From assembly GCA_934254815.1 (NCBI GenBank), contig CAKQME010000006.1, forward strand, positions 1 to 64,000: DNA of 64,000 nucleotides, in the 5' to 3' direction. This DNA comes from an uncultured Clostridia bacterium. GTDB lineage: Bacteria > Bacillota > Clostridia > Christensenellales > Borkfalkiaceae. Under the pieces are notes generated by a model. The model was not told where the DNA came from and did not search any database. It saw only the letters and a program-made list of their open reading frames with translations. A program made the translations under genes and the position numbers. This document shows, in pieces, positions 33,118 to 42,097 of this stretch. Every line of letters starts with the position of its first letter. Position 1 is the first letter of the stretch.

Positions 33118-34418
33118 ACGGCGAAGGATTGAAACTTGCGGTCAGCGCGCTTAAAGAAGCCGAAAACAGAGCGTCGGCAGACTTCGGATATTTAAGCTAT
33201 CCGTTAGGGCTTTTACACCCGACGATTACCGACGACGGCGTTATTTTTACCGACGGTAAAACAATTAACGCGGGCGCCGAACGCTTTCTGGAAATAGTTG
33301 CCGAAGACGGGCTTCAGGGCGCGGAACGCGCCCTGCTCCATATGCTACTGCACGTTCTGTTTCTCCACCCGTTCAGAATAAAACGCCCCGCAAAAATATA
33401 CGACGCGGCTTGCGACATAGCCGTCTGCTCGGTTCTCGACGGTATAGGCGATTTAGCCGTTGCGGCAGGGTTACAATCGAGAAAAGCCGTATATAAGGCG
33501 ATTAAAGGCAAATACGGAGCAATCAACGAAGCTTACGCGTTCGCGTATCTCATATCGCTCGGCGCTGAAGAAGCCGAAAAAACAGCTGTAAATTTCAGGC
33601 TATGCGACCATTCGTCGTGGTTTGGCAGAAACGCGCATAACGACGACAACGACGCCGGACAGCAGATGAGTATTCCAAACCCCGCAAGCGGCAATAATTA
33701 CGACGCGGAAGACGAAAAAAGCGAAAACGCCTGGATTGAAATTGTCCGCGGAGCGTTATCCGACGTAGGCGGCAGCGACGACGATCTTAAACGCACGCTT
33801 ATTTCCGTAGTTTCGGGCAGACGCAATTACCGCAGATTTTTCGAAAAATTTCTCTCTCTGGGCGAACGCGTAAAACCCAGCGAAGACGAATTCGACTATA
33901 TATTTTACTGCTACGGTTTATCGCTTTACAAGAATGTGCCTTTGATAGAAAATCTCGAATACTCCGACGTGAGAAGCGCGGAAGAAGTAGTTTTCGCGAT
34001 AGACACTTCGGCTTCGACCGAGGGCGAGCCGATAAAGCGGCTTCTGACCGAACTCGCCACCGTTATATCGTCGGCAACGGCTCAGGGCGGAAAGATAAAA
34101 GTAAGAATTATCCAATGCGATATGGCTATCCGCGAGGATTTGACTTTTTACAAGAAGAGCGAACTCGACGGATATTTAAGTCAATTCGTGATACGCGGCG
34201 GTTCGGGAACGGACTTCGCGCCCGTATTCGAAAAGTTGACCGCCGAAAAACTAAAAGGTTCGAAAATTCGCGGTCTTATATATTTTACCGACGGTTTAGG
34301 CGCGTTTCCGCGCGAGACTCCGCCGTTCAAAACCTGTTTCGCGATTTACGGCGACGCAGACAGAAAAATCAACGTTCCGCCCTACGCCTATCGGCTGGAC
34401 GTGGACGTTTCGGAATAA
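33114..34418 (+). CDS. VWA-domain protein with a degenerate N-terminal metallopeptidase-like domain (DUF2201-like)
   Basis: 434 residues. The N-terminal part corresponds to the putative metallopeptidase domain that precedes VWA in the DUF2201 family, but the HExxH zinc motif reads H76-M-L-L-H80 with H85 behind it: the catalytic Glu is Met, so proteolysis is unlikely. Residues about 175-205 form an acidic Asn/Asp-rich linker. The VWA domain begins near 285 and retains the metal-binding site: D297-T-S299-A-S301, T366 in GGSGTDF and D393 in YFTDG. It overlaps the upstream gene by four bases and lies 16 bp before the MoxR gene. The expected role is a substrate adaptor for the ATPase. Confidence 0.82.
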   Translation: MNGEGLKLAVSALKEAENRASADFGYLSYPLGLLHPTITDDGVIFTDGKTINAGAERFLEIVAEDGLQGAERALLHMLLHVLFLHPFRIKRPAKIYDAACDIAVCSVLDGIGDLAVAAGLQSRKAVYKAIKGKYGAINEAYAFAYLISLGAEEAEKTAVNFRLCDHSSWFGRNAHNDDNDAGQQMSIPNPASGNNYDAEDEKSENAWIEIVRGALSDVGGSDDDLKRTLISVVSGRRNYRRFFEKFLSLGERVKPSEDEFDYIFYCYGLSLYKNVPLIENLEYSDVRSAEEVVFAIDTSASTEGEPIKRLLTELATVISSATAQGGKIKVRIIQCDMAIREDLTFYKKSELDGYLSQFVIRGGSGTDFAPVFEKLTAEKLKGSKIRGLIYFTDGLGAFPRETPPFKTCFAIYGDADRKINVPPYAYRLDVDVSE

Positions 34419-34434
34419 TCATTAAGGAGAGACT

Positions 34435-35859
34435 ATGAATATAAAAGAGGCTAAAAACGAGATAAAAAACACCGTCAGGATATATCTTGACAAAGACGAA
34501 CTCGGAGATTACAGAATATCCCGTGAAAAACAACGCCCCGTTCTGCTTATCGGCGCGCCCGGAATAGGCAAAACAGCCATAATGAGCGCGGTCGCCAACG
34601 AACTCGACATAGGTTTTCTCGGATATACGATAACGCACCACACACGGCAGTCGGCTATCGGCTTGCCGTTTATTGCCGAACGCGAATACGGCGGAAAAAA
34701 TTATTCCGTAACCGAATACACGATGAGCGAAATAGTCGCGAGCGTTTACGACGCAATCGAAAAGCAAGGCAGAAAGGAGGGAATACTGTTTATCGACGAA
34801 ATAAACTGCGTTTCCGAAACTCTCGCCCCCGCAATGCTCGAACTTCTGCAACACAAAAAATTCGGCGCGCACGAAATACCCGAGGGCTGGATATTGACCG
34901 CCGCGGGCAACCCGCCCGAATACAACAAATCGGTCAACGAGTTGGATATGGTCACGCTCGACCGTGTTAAAAGGCTTAACGTTTACCCCGATTACGACGC
35001 GTTCAAAGAATACGCCCTGTCAAACGGAATGCACGGCGCTATCGTATATTTTCTTTCGCTTAAAAACGAGTATCTGTTCAAAGCCGAAAAGAACGTCGAC
35101 GGATACGATTTCGTAACCCCGCGCGGCTGGGAGGATTTATCCACCGCAATTTACGAATACGAAAGGCTTAATATACCCGTAACTCTTCAATTCGTATCCG
35201 AATACGTTCAGGATAATAAAATAGCCTCCGAATTTTTCAATTACTACAAGCGTTATTGCGAATGCGCTTCGGTTTACGGCGGCGAGGACGCCGAAACGGG
35301 CAAAATCAAAAAAGTAGACGTAGAAGACAAAGATTTCGAAATACGTTACGCGTTGGCGGGGCTTATATCGTCAAAGATTATAAAACTTGCCGAAAAGTAC
35401 CTTGCGCGTAAAAACGCCGAAGAAGAACTCGAAGCCGTAGAAAAGCTCGTAGCGGAAAAAGGCGGGAACGCGCTCACCTCGGAAACCGAGCGGCTTATAA
35501 GAAAAAGCAATTCGCACAAAGAATCGAGATATTCGCGCGCCGCGCTCAAAAAGGTGGTGGACGCGCTCGGCGCAGCCGACGAAAAAGCAGGCATAGAGCG
35601 ATTTAAAAAGGAAAACGCCGAAAAACTCGCAGATTACAAAACGCGTATCGACAATCTGTTCAACTTTGCGGTAAATTCGCTCGGAAAGGGTCAGGAAACC
35701 GTAGCAATGCTTATGCAGGTTATCGCGTGCGAACATTTCGTAGAAGTATTGCCTTTCCTTGGCGACACGGTATTTTACGAGCTTAACGACGCATTGCTCG
35801 GCGTATCCGGCGGCGAAGATTACAAACGTTTAGCCCGCGCCGCCCTTGCAAACGAATAA
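34435..35859 (+). CDS. MoxR-type AAA+ ATPase
   Basis: 474 residues. Walker A is GAPGIGKT (40-47), Walker B ILFIDE (117-122), sensor 1 TAAGNPPE (Asn159) and a basic arginine-finger region LDRVKR (175-180). MoxR ATPases work with VWA partners to remodel or assemble protein complexes. The C-terminal part (about 290-474), which is longer than the usual lid, has strong coiled-coil-like stretches (LARKNAEEELEAVEKLVAEKGG). GGAGAG precedes ATG. Third gene of the DUF4116/VWA/MoxR operon; target unknown. Confidence 0.9.
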   Translation: MNIKEAKNEIKNTVRIYLDKDELGDYRISREKQRPVLLIGAPGIGKTAIMSAVANELDIGFLGYTITHHTRQSAIGLPFIAEREYGGKNYSVTEYTMSEIVASVYDAIEKQGRKEGILFIDEINCVSETLAPAMLELLQHKKFGAHEIPEGWILTAAGNPPEYNKSVNELDMVTLDRVKRLNVYPDYDAFKEYALSNGMHGAIVYFLSLKNEYLFKAEKNVDGYDFVTPRGWEDLSTAIYEYERLNIPVTLQFVSEYVQDNKIASEFFNYYKRYCECASVYGGEDAETGKIKKVDVEDKDFEIRYALAGLISSKIIKLAEKYLARKNAEEELEAVEKLVAEKGGNALTSETERLIRKSNSHKESRYSRAALKKVVDALGAADEKAGIERFKKENAEKLADYKTRIDNLFNFAVNSLGKGQETVAMLMQVIACEHFVEVLPFLGDTVFYELNDALLGVSGGEDYKRLARAALANE

Positions 35860-35874
35860 TTCATCTTTATCGGG

Positions 35875-35950
35875 CGGGCTTATTCGCAGGCTCTAAATGA
35901 CAATAAAAGCATTATCTTGCGATAAGCGAGATATCCCATCGTACAAGTAC
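35875..35950. repeat. Decayed copy of the 86-bp repeat
   Basis: TATTCGCAGGCTCTAAATGACA (to about 35902) matches the right end, and GCGATAAGCGAGATATCCCA (about 35918-35937) matches the left end of another copy. It occupies most of the 128-bp gap before the ABC exporter genes. Confidence 0.55.
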
Positions 35951-35987
35951 GAAACGGTTATTTAGTCATTATATATTTTAAAAACCT

Positions 35988-37703
35988 ATGAACATTTTTT
36001 TCAGACATCTTAAACGTTACAAAACGGCAAGCCTGCTCGCGCCGGCGTTTAAACTGCTCGAAGCCCTGTTCGAACTGTTTATTCCCCTGCTTGTAGCCGA
36101 TATTATCGATAAAGGCGTAAATGCCGAAAATACTTCGGTAGTAATTCGCGACGCGCTGCTTATGGTCGGCTTCGGCGCGCTCGGTCTTACGTTCTCAATC
36201 ATCGGACAGTATTTCTCCGCAAAAGCGGCGACGGGGCTTTCGCACGACGTAAGAGAAAAAACCTATAAAAAAATGCTTTCTCTGCCTGCGGAAGATGTAG
36301 ACCGCATAGGCGTGCCTGCAATGATTACCGCAATGACAAGCGATATCAATCAGATGCAAAGCGGAGTAAATCTTGCGCTTCGTTTGCTTCTTCGCTCGCC
36401 TTTCGTGGTGTTCGGCGCGTTAATCGCGGCTATGCTTATCGACCTTAAGGTTTCGATTGTTTTCGCCGCGCTTATATTTCTGCTGTTCGCCGTGGTCGTG
36501 GCGATTATGCTTATAACCATGCCAAAGTATTCGGCGGCGCAGAGAGAACTCGACGACGTTGCCACTTCCGCCCGCGAAAACCTTACCGGAGCGAGAGTTA
36601 TACGCGCGTTCGGTGCGGAAAACAAAGAAATATCCGACTATAAGGCGAAAACCGCAAAACTCGAAAGATTGCAAAACAAGGCGGGCGCGATTTCCGCCGC
36701 GCTCAATCCCCTTACGTTTGCGCTTGTCAATCTCGCGGTGGTCGCGCTTTTGTACGTCGGCGGAATACGCGTAAACGCGGGCGACCTGTCGCAGGGCAAG
36801 GTCATCGCGCTTTACGATTATATGTCTCAAATTTTAATCGAGCTTGTAAAACTCGCGAACCTTATCGTAACAATTTCGCGCGCGCTTGCCTGCGGAAAGA
36901 GAATAGATAACGTTTTGTCGATAAAACACGACGAATCGCCTATAAAAGACGACGACGTTTCGGATTCGTTCATAGAATTCCGCGACGTTTCGGTGGCGTA
37001 CAACGGCGGAGGAGACAGTCTTTCGCATATAAATCTCAAAGTCGAACGCGGACAGACCGTAGGCATTATCGGCGCGACGGGCAGCGGAAAAACGACTATG
37101 ATAAGTCTGTTGACAAGGTTTTATACTCCGACGAACGGCAAAGTGTTTTTCGACGGCAAAAACGTATCGTGTTACGACGCCGAAGAATTACGTTCGCGCA
37201 TACGCGTGGTGTTACAAAAAACCGCGCTGTTTAAAGGCTCGGTTAAAGACAACGTTTTATTAGCCGCCTCAGACAAATCGGACGATAACCTTTCGGCTAC
37301 GCTCGAAACCGCGCAGGCTACCGATTTCGTTATGAAAAAAGACGGCGGAGTAAACGCCGGACTCGAACAAGGAGGCAAAAATCTTTCGGGCGGACAAAGA
37401 CAAAGGTTATCCGTCGCAAGGGCGATAGCCGCAAAACCCGAAGTATTGATTTTAGACGACAGTTCGTCGGCGCTCGATTACCTCACCGATCTCAATCTTC
37501 GTCGGGCAATATCTTCGCTTACCCCAAAGCCCACGGTATTTATCGTTTCACAACGCGCCGCCGCGGTTAAAAGCGCGGACATAATAGTCGTGCTTGACGA
37601 CGGCAAAGAAGTAGGCATAGGCAATCGCGATTATCTTTTCGAGCATTGCGAAGTTTACCGCGAAATAGAAACCTCGCAGGAAAAGGGGGCGGGCGAACAA
37701 TGA
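35988..37703 (+). CDS. ABC exporter half-transporter, subunit A (degenerate ATPase site)
   Basis: 571 residues: six membrane spans (about 15-310) and a nucleotide-binding domain (about 325-560). Walker A GATGSGKTT, Q-loop VLQKTALF, signature LSGGQRQR, Walker B LILDDSSSALD, where the catalytic Glu is replaced by Asp, so the site formed with this Walker B is degenerate. This is typical of heterodimeric multidrug-type exporters. No clear ribosome site; a TATATT lies ten bases upstream of ATG. The TGA overlaps the ATG of subunit B. Confidence 0.93.
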   Translation: MNIFFRHLKRYKTASLLAPAFKLLEALFELFIPLLVADIIDKGVNAENTSVVIRDALLMVGFGALGLTFSIIGQYFSAKAATGLSHDVREKTYKKMLSLPAEDVDRIGVPAMITAMTSDINQMQSGVNLALRLLLRSPFVVFGALIAAMLIDLKVSIVFAALIFLLFAVVVAIMLITMPKYSAAQRELDDVATSARENLTGARVIRAFGAENKEISDYKAKTAKLERLQNKAGAISAALNPLTFALVNLAVVALLYVGGIRVNAGDLSQGKVIALYDYMSQILIELVKLANLIVTISRALACGKRIDNVLSIKHDESPIKDDDVSDSFIEFRDVSVAYNGGGDSLSHINLKVERGQTVGIIGATGSGKTTMISLLTRFYTPTNGKVFFDGKNVSCYDAEELRSRIRVVLQKTALFKGSVKDNVLLAASDKSDDNLSATLETAQATDFVMKKDGGVNAGLEQGGKNLSGGQRQRLSVARAIAAKPEVLILDDSSSALDYLTDLNLRRAISSLTPKPTVFIVSQRAAAVKSADIIVVLDDGKEVGIGNRDYLFEHCEVYREIETSQEKGAGEQ

Positions 37704-39454
37704 AAAATACAAATTCGGGCATTATCAAAAAATTATGGAAATACGCTTCAAGATACAGATTCGCGTTTATAATTTCGCTTATAACTTCGGCTTTATACGT
37801 CGCGGGGGCGTTATATCTTCCCATACTGTTCGGCAACGCAACCGACCTGTTGATAGGCGAAAATGCCGTTGATTTCGAAAAATTACTGAAAATCGCGTTG
37901 ATAGCGTGCATAATAGCCGTTTCGGCGGGCGTGATGCAATGGATTACCGAAACCATTTGCGTTAAAATATCCGACGGCGTAACGCGCGCCGTTCGCAACG
38001 ATCTGTTTGAAAAAACGCAGAAATTGCCCCTTTCGTATATAGATTCGAGACCGACCGGCGACGTCTTAAGCGTAGAAATAGGCGACGTGGACAGACTTGC
38101 GGACGGTTTACTGCTCGGCTTTTCACGTTTCTTTACGGGTATTCTTACGATTATCGGAACGCTTGCGTTTATGTTGTCAATAAACCCGATAATCGCTCTG
38201 TCGGTCGCGCTTATAACGCCTATATCGCTTTTTACCGCAAAATATATCACGGGCAAAACTTACGGAATGTTCAGAAAGCAGGCGGCAATCGTCGGCAAAC
38301 AGACTTCGTTGGTAGAAGAGACTTTATCTGCTATACCTACGGTAAAAGCCTACACCGCGGAAAACAAATTCGGCGGCGATTTCGATAAAATAAACGACGA
38401 ACTTAAAGACTGCTCTTTCAGAGCCGTGTTTTTCTCGTCGCTTACCAACCCGACTACAAGATTTATAAACGCGTTGGTATACGCTATCGTGGCGTTCGTG
38501 GGTGCGTTACTCGCGATAAAAGTAAAGAGCGGAGCGCTTGCGGTAAGCGCGGGAGCGTTGTTGTCGCTTTTAAGTTACGCCAACCGTTACACGAAACCGT
38601 TTAACGAGATAACTTCGGTTTTAACCGAACTTACGAGCGCGAAAGCCTGCGCGGAAAGAATTTTCGCCGTACTGAACGAAAAAGAAGAGATACATTATTC
38701 CGACGAAAAAGACGCGGGAGAGATTAAAGGCGAAGTTGACTTCAACAACGTATATTTTTCCTACGAACCGTCGCAAAAACTTATAGAAAACTTCAATTTA
38801 TCGGTAAACAAAGGGCAAAAAGTCGCCATTGTAGGACCTACGGGTTGCGGAAAAACAACGCTTATCAATCTTATAATGCGGTTTTACGACGTAAATTCGG
38901 GCGAAATCGATATGGACGGCGTTCCGACGAAAAGTATCACCCGCAAATCGTTAAGGCGTAACGTCGGCATGGTTCTGCAGGATACCTGGATAAGAAAAGC
39001 TTCCGCCCGCGACAACGTTGCGATAGGCAAGCCCGACGCCACGCAGGAAGAAATAGAACAAGCCTGCAAACTTGCGCACTGTCACGGATTTATATCGAGA
39101 CTTCCCGACGGTTACGACACGATTTTAGGCGAAGAGGGGTTATCGCAGGGGCAGAAGCAACTTATATCGATTGCCAGAGTTATGCTTTGCCTGCCGCCCG
39201 TGCTTATACTCGACGAAGCGACTTCGAATATCGACACGCGCACGGAGATGAAGATACAGCAGGCGTTTTACCGTTTAACTGCTGGCAAGACGTCTTTTAT
39301 GGTAGCGCACCGTTTATCGACAATACGTTCAGCCGATCTGATACTGGTTATGAAAGACGGAAACGTCATCGAGCAAGGCACGCATGCGGATTTATTAGCG
39401 GCGCGAGGTTTTTACTTCGAGCTTTACAACAGTCAATTCGAGCAGACAACATAA
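37700..39454 (+). CDS. ABC exporter half-transporter, subunit B (canonical ATPase site)
   Basis: 584 residues from MKNTNSGIIKKLWKYA; ATGA overlap with subunit A and a GGGGGC stretch upstream fix this start, although the frame is open 18 codons earlier. Six membrane spans, then an NBD with Walker A GPTGCGKTT, Walker B LILDEATSNID (catalytic Glu present) and signature LSQGQKQ instead of LSGGQ. The altered signature would face subunit A's degenerate Walker B, leaving one complete ATP site, as in TM287/288- or LmrCD-like pairs. Substrate unknown. Followed by a terminator. Confidence 0.93.
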   Translation: MKNTNSGIIKKLWKYASRYRFAFIISLITSALYVAGALYLPILFGNATDLLIGENAVDFEKLLKIALIACIIAVSAGVMQWITETICVKISDGVTRAVRNDLFEKTQKLPLSYIDSRPTGDVLSVEIGDVDRLADGLLLGFSRFFTGILTIIGTLAFMLSINPIIALSVALITPISLFTAKYITGKTYGMFRKQAAIVGKQTSLVEETLSAIPTVKAYTAENKFGGDFDKINDELKDCSFRAVFFSSLTNPTTRFINALVYAIVAFVGALLAIKVKSGALAVSAGALLSLLSYANRYTKPFNEITSVLTELTSAKACAERIFAVLNEKEEIHYSDEKDAGEIKGEVDFNNVYFSYEPSQKLIENFNLSVNKGQKVAIVGPTGCGKTTLINLIMRFYDVNSGEIDMDGVPTKSITRKSLRRNVGMVLQDTWIRKASARDNVAIGKPDATQEEIEQACKLAHCHGFISRLPDGYDTILGEEGLSQGQKQLISIARVMLCLPPVLILDEATSNIDTRTEMKIQQAFYRLTAGKTSFMVAHRLSTIRSADLILVMKDGNVIEQGTHADLLAARGFYFELYNSQFEQTT

Positions 39455-39486
39455 CTCAATACCGTTCGGTATCAGGCTATAAAAAT

Positions 39487-39531
39487 AAAAGGTTGTATTC
39501 GCTATCGGAAAAGATAGAAATGCAACCTTTT
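39487..39531 (+). terminator. Terminator of the ABC exporter operon
   Basis: AAAAGGTTGTATT pairs with AATGCAACCTTTT with an inner CTATC/GATAG stem; the stem's own T-run continues to TTTTTT at 39528-39533. Confidence 0.75.
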
Positions 39532-39551
39532 TTACTGCTCGATACTTCGGT

Positions 39552-40622
39552 TTAGTTGCCGTCGCGCTGCCGCTCCCGACGCCGTACACGGTTTAAGTGC
39601 CTTACAAAACTGCCGTCCTTTAACAAGGCTGCTATAACGTACTGCTCCAAAGTCGGTACGGAACAAGAATAGAACCCTAACTTTTCCCGATACTTTGCGG
39701 CAAGAGCTTTCGGCAGCAACGCATACCCCGCCCTTATAGCCGGACAAATCGTCTTTGAAAACGTATTTATATATATTACGCGATCGTCTCTGCAACTTCC
39801 GAACAGGGTTTCTGTAAGTTTTGCGTTAAGCGAAAATTCTGATTCGTAATCGTCCTCTATAATATACCCGTTACGCGCGGTGGCAAACCGAAGATATTCG
39901 GCTTTCTTCGACGCCGACGCCGTAACGCCCGTCGGAAAACTCCGATACGGCGTAACGTGCAATATTTTTGCCTCAGCACTCTTCAGCGTTTCCGTCGGGA
40001 TTCCGTCTTTACCTAATTTTAACCGTTCGATTTTGACCCCGTCGGACAAATAAACGCGTTCGATCTGCGCGTAAGACGGATCTTCAAGTCCGTAAATTTT
40101 ATCTTTTCCGAGTAATTTTACGATTATTCCGTACAGAGCCTCCGCGCCCGAACCTATAATTATTCTCTCTTCTTCAACAGCGATATTGCGGGAAATTTTA
40201 AGATAGTTTCTTATCGCCGTTTTAAGTTGCGGCAATCCGCTGCCGTCGGTTTTTCGCAAAAGCGCGTCTCCGTAATCGTTTAAAACCGCCCTTACCGCGG
40301 CTGCGTATACCGAAAACGGGAAATCGATTTTTCCGCCCGCCGCCAAGCCGCTTACGGCTTCTTTGTTTTCCGATGTGGTTTTTACAATTTTTTTTTCGTA
40401 TATCACATCGTTTTCGGCATATCTCGAATAATATCCGCTTCGGTTTCTGGCTTCTATATAACCCTCGCTTTCAAGTATTCCGTAAGCAGTTTCCACAGTT
40501 ATTACGCTCACTCCGAAAATTTCGGCTGCCGTTCGCTTGGACGGCAACTTTCCGCCGCAAGGTATGCTTCCGTCGATTAAATCGCTTTTAAGTTTTTCGT
40601 ATATCTCTTCATACTTCTTCAT
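39552..40622 (-). pseudogene. MocR/PdxR-type regulator, C-terminally truncated
   Basis: 356 codons where MocR regulators have about 450-500. The GntR-type winged helix is intact (about 1-70: SDLIDGSIPCGGKLPSKRTAAEIFGVS). The aminotransferase-like domain is present through the DDYE (IIEDDYESEF) and the PLP-lysine segment (NTFSKTICPAIRAGY), but the protein ends at SFVRHLNRVRRRERQR, so the last 90-100 residues forming the small domain are absent. No remnant is visible in other frames before the exporter terminator 20 bp away, so a deletion is likely. It may be inactive or still bind DNA. Divergent from an ECF S component, as PdxR genes often neighbour vitamin B6 genes. Confidence 0.7.
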
Positions 40623-40715
40623 AATCTGACCATATAAAATATATTTGTTTTGGTTATTTTAATATATCCAAAAATATGATACAATAAAACGGAAAAAATG
40701 TCAACAGGTGAAGTT

Positions 40716-41249
40716 ATGAAATTTACGACTAAAAAATTATGTCTGGTAGCGATTTTCACGGCAATGAACATAACGCTCAGTTTAAGCATTTTCAGTATTC
40801 CCGTTCCCGGCGGGCATATCTATCTTAACGACGTTATAATATGTTTCGCCGCATTGTTTCTCGATCCCGTTTCCGCGTTTATTGTAGGCGGCGTAGGCGC
40901 GTTTTTAGGCGACCTCTTCTTCTACCCGGCGCCGATGTTCGTATCGCTTGTAACGCACGGTTTACAAGCCGTTGCAATTTCGCTTATATCGGGCGGTTAC
41001 AAAGGCAAACTTGCGAAATTATGGCGCGCCGTACTCGCGGTTGTCGTCGGAGCGATAATAATGGTAACGGGTTATACGCTCGGAAAGATTTTCGTATACA
41101 GTACATTTGAATACGCGATGATAAAATTACCGTTCGAAATCATACAGGCTTCGACCGGCGCGGTATTCGGAACTTTACTGTTATACGCTACGCCGCTGAA
41201 AAAGATAGTTATATCCCGCAGCGAACAAAGCGACGCCGCAACCGAATAA
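40716..41249 (+). CDS. ECF transporter S component, possibly for vitamin B6
   Basis: 177 residues from MKFTTKKLCLVAIFTAM, the ATG preceded by AGGTGAA; an ATG six codons earlier is less likely. Five to six membrane spans with the typical N-terminal LVAIFTAMNITLSLS and the PGGHIYLNDVIICFAALFLDPVSAF segment of ECF substrate-binding subunits. It would dock onto a shared EcfT/EcfA module encoded elsewhere. The divergent MocR-type regulator suggests pyridoxine or a relative as the vitamin, an inference from family context. Confidence 0.85.
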   Translation: MKFTTKKLCLVAIFTAMNITLSLSIFSIPVPGGHIYLNDVIICFAALFLDPVSAFIVGGVGAFLGDLFFYPAPMFVSLVTHGLQAVAISLISGGYKGKLAKLWRAVLAVVVGAIIMVTGYTLGKIFVYSTFEYAMIKLPFEIIQASTGAVFGTLLLYATPLKKIVISRSEQSDAATE

Positions 41250-41347
41250 TTAAAAAAAATATCAAAGCAGTTCTAAACCGAAGTTTGTCCGCATATTCTA
41301 TAACAGTAAATGCCGTAACAGCAGCGGCAAGTGAAAGGAGAATAGGA

Positions 41348-42097
41348 ATGAACGACGGAACGGAATATGCAGAAATGCTCAAAACAATGGTATCTTCTTG
41401 CGACGTGGTGGTAAAACCCGCCAAAAGAAAGAGAAAAAAAGACGTAAAAGCGGAAGTCTTAACTAAGGTAAACGAAGCGGAATCGCCCGCAGTTACCGGA
41501 AACCCGGAGCCGACCGACGAGTTCGTCGAACTTGACAGACGCGCTTTTAAACGCAATAAAACCGGGAAGAGAGCGGAAAACGCAGGTAAGCGCAAATTTA
41601 AATTCGATCTTGTTTACGCCGAGGGCATAGCCGTGTTTTTGCTTGCCGTAGGTATACTTCTCACAAATATTTTCTGGGAGGGAAGCGGCATTAACACTAT
41701 GTTTAAAAAGGCGTTTTCGTCCGCGCAGGTCTCGACCGACGTCCGCTCTTACAGCAGTTTCAACGCGAAAAGCCCGTCAGAAACGCTTGAATCGACGGTA
41801 GAAAACGGCGTTATGACCTTTACGGGCAAAGGCGCGCTCTACCCTGTATGCGACGGCAAAGTCACTTCGGTCGTCGAAGAAGACGGCAAATACACTATAA
41901 CCATTTCGCACAGCGGAGTGTTCAAAACGGTTGTTTCGGGCGCCGACTTCGTTTACTGCGATAAAGGCGAGGACGTGTTCAAATATATCCCCGTATGTTA
42001 CGTCAACGGCGGCGACGCAAAGGTTTATATGTATAACGAAGACGTACTTGTCACTAACTATGTAGTTGAAAACGGCTCGATAATCTGGTCGGTATGA
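41348..42097 (+). CDS. spoIVFA: SpoIVFA-like sporulation protein
   Basis: 249 residues from MNDGTEYAEMLK, with AAAGGAGAATAGG before ATG; the frame is open 21 codons further upstream without one. A basic cytoplasmic region (PAKRKRKKD, GKRAENAGKRKFK) leads to one membrane span at about 100-122, then a C-terminal degenerate M23/LytM-like domain (ALYPVCDGKVTSVVEEDGKYTITISHSG). This is the SpoIVFA plan: it holds the SpoIVFB protease inactive in the outer forespore membrane. The ATGA overlap with the next gene, an M50 protease, supports the name. Confidence 0.75.
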   Translation: MNDGTEYAEMLKTMVSSCDVVVKPAKRKRKKDVKAEVLTKVNEAESPAVTGNPEPTDEFVELDRRAFKRNKTGKRAENAGKRKFKFDLVYAEGIAVFLLAVGILLTNIFWEGSGINTMFKKAFSSAQVSTDVRSYSSFNAKSPSETLESTVENGVMTFTGKGALYPVCDGKVTSVVEEDGKYTITISHSGVFKTVVSGADFVYCDKGEDVFKYIPVCYVNGGDAKVYMYNEDVLVTNYVVENGSIIWSV

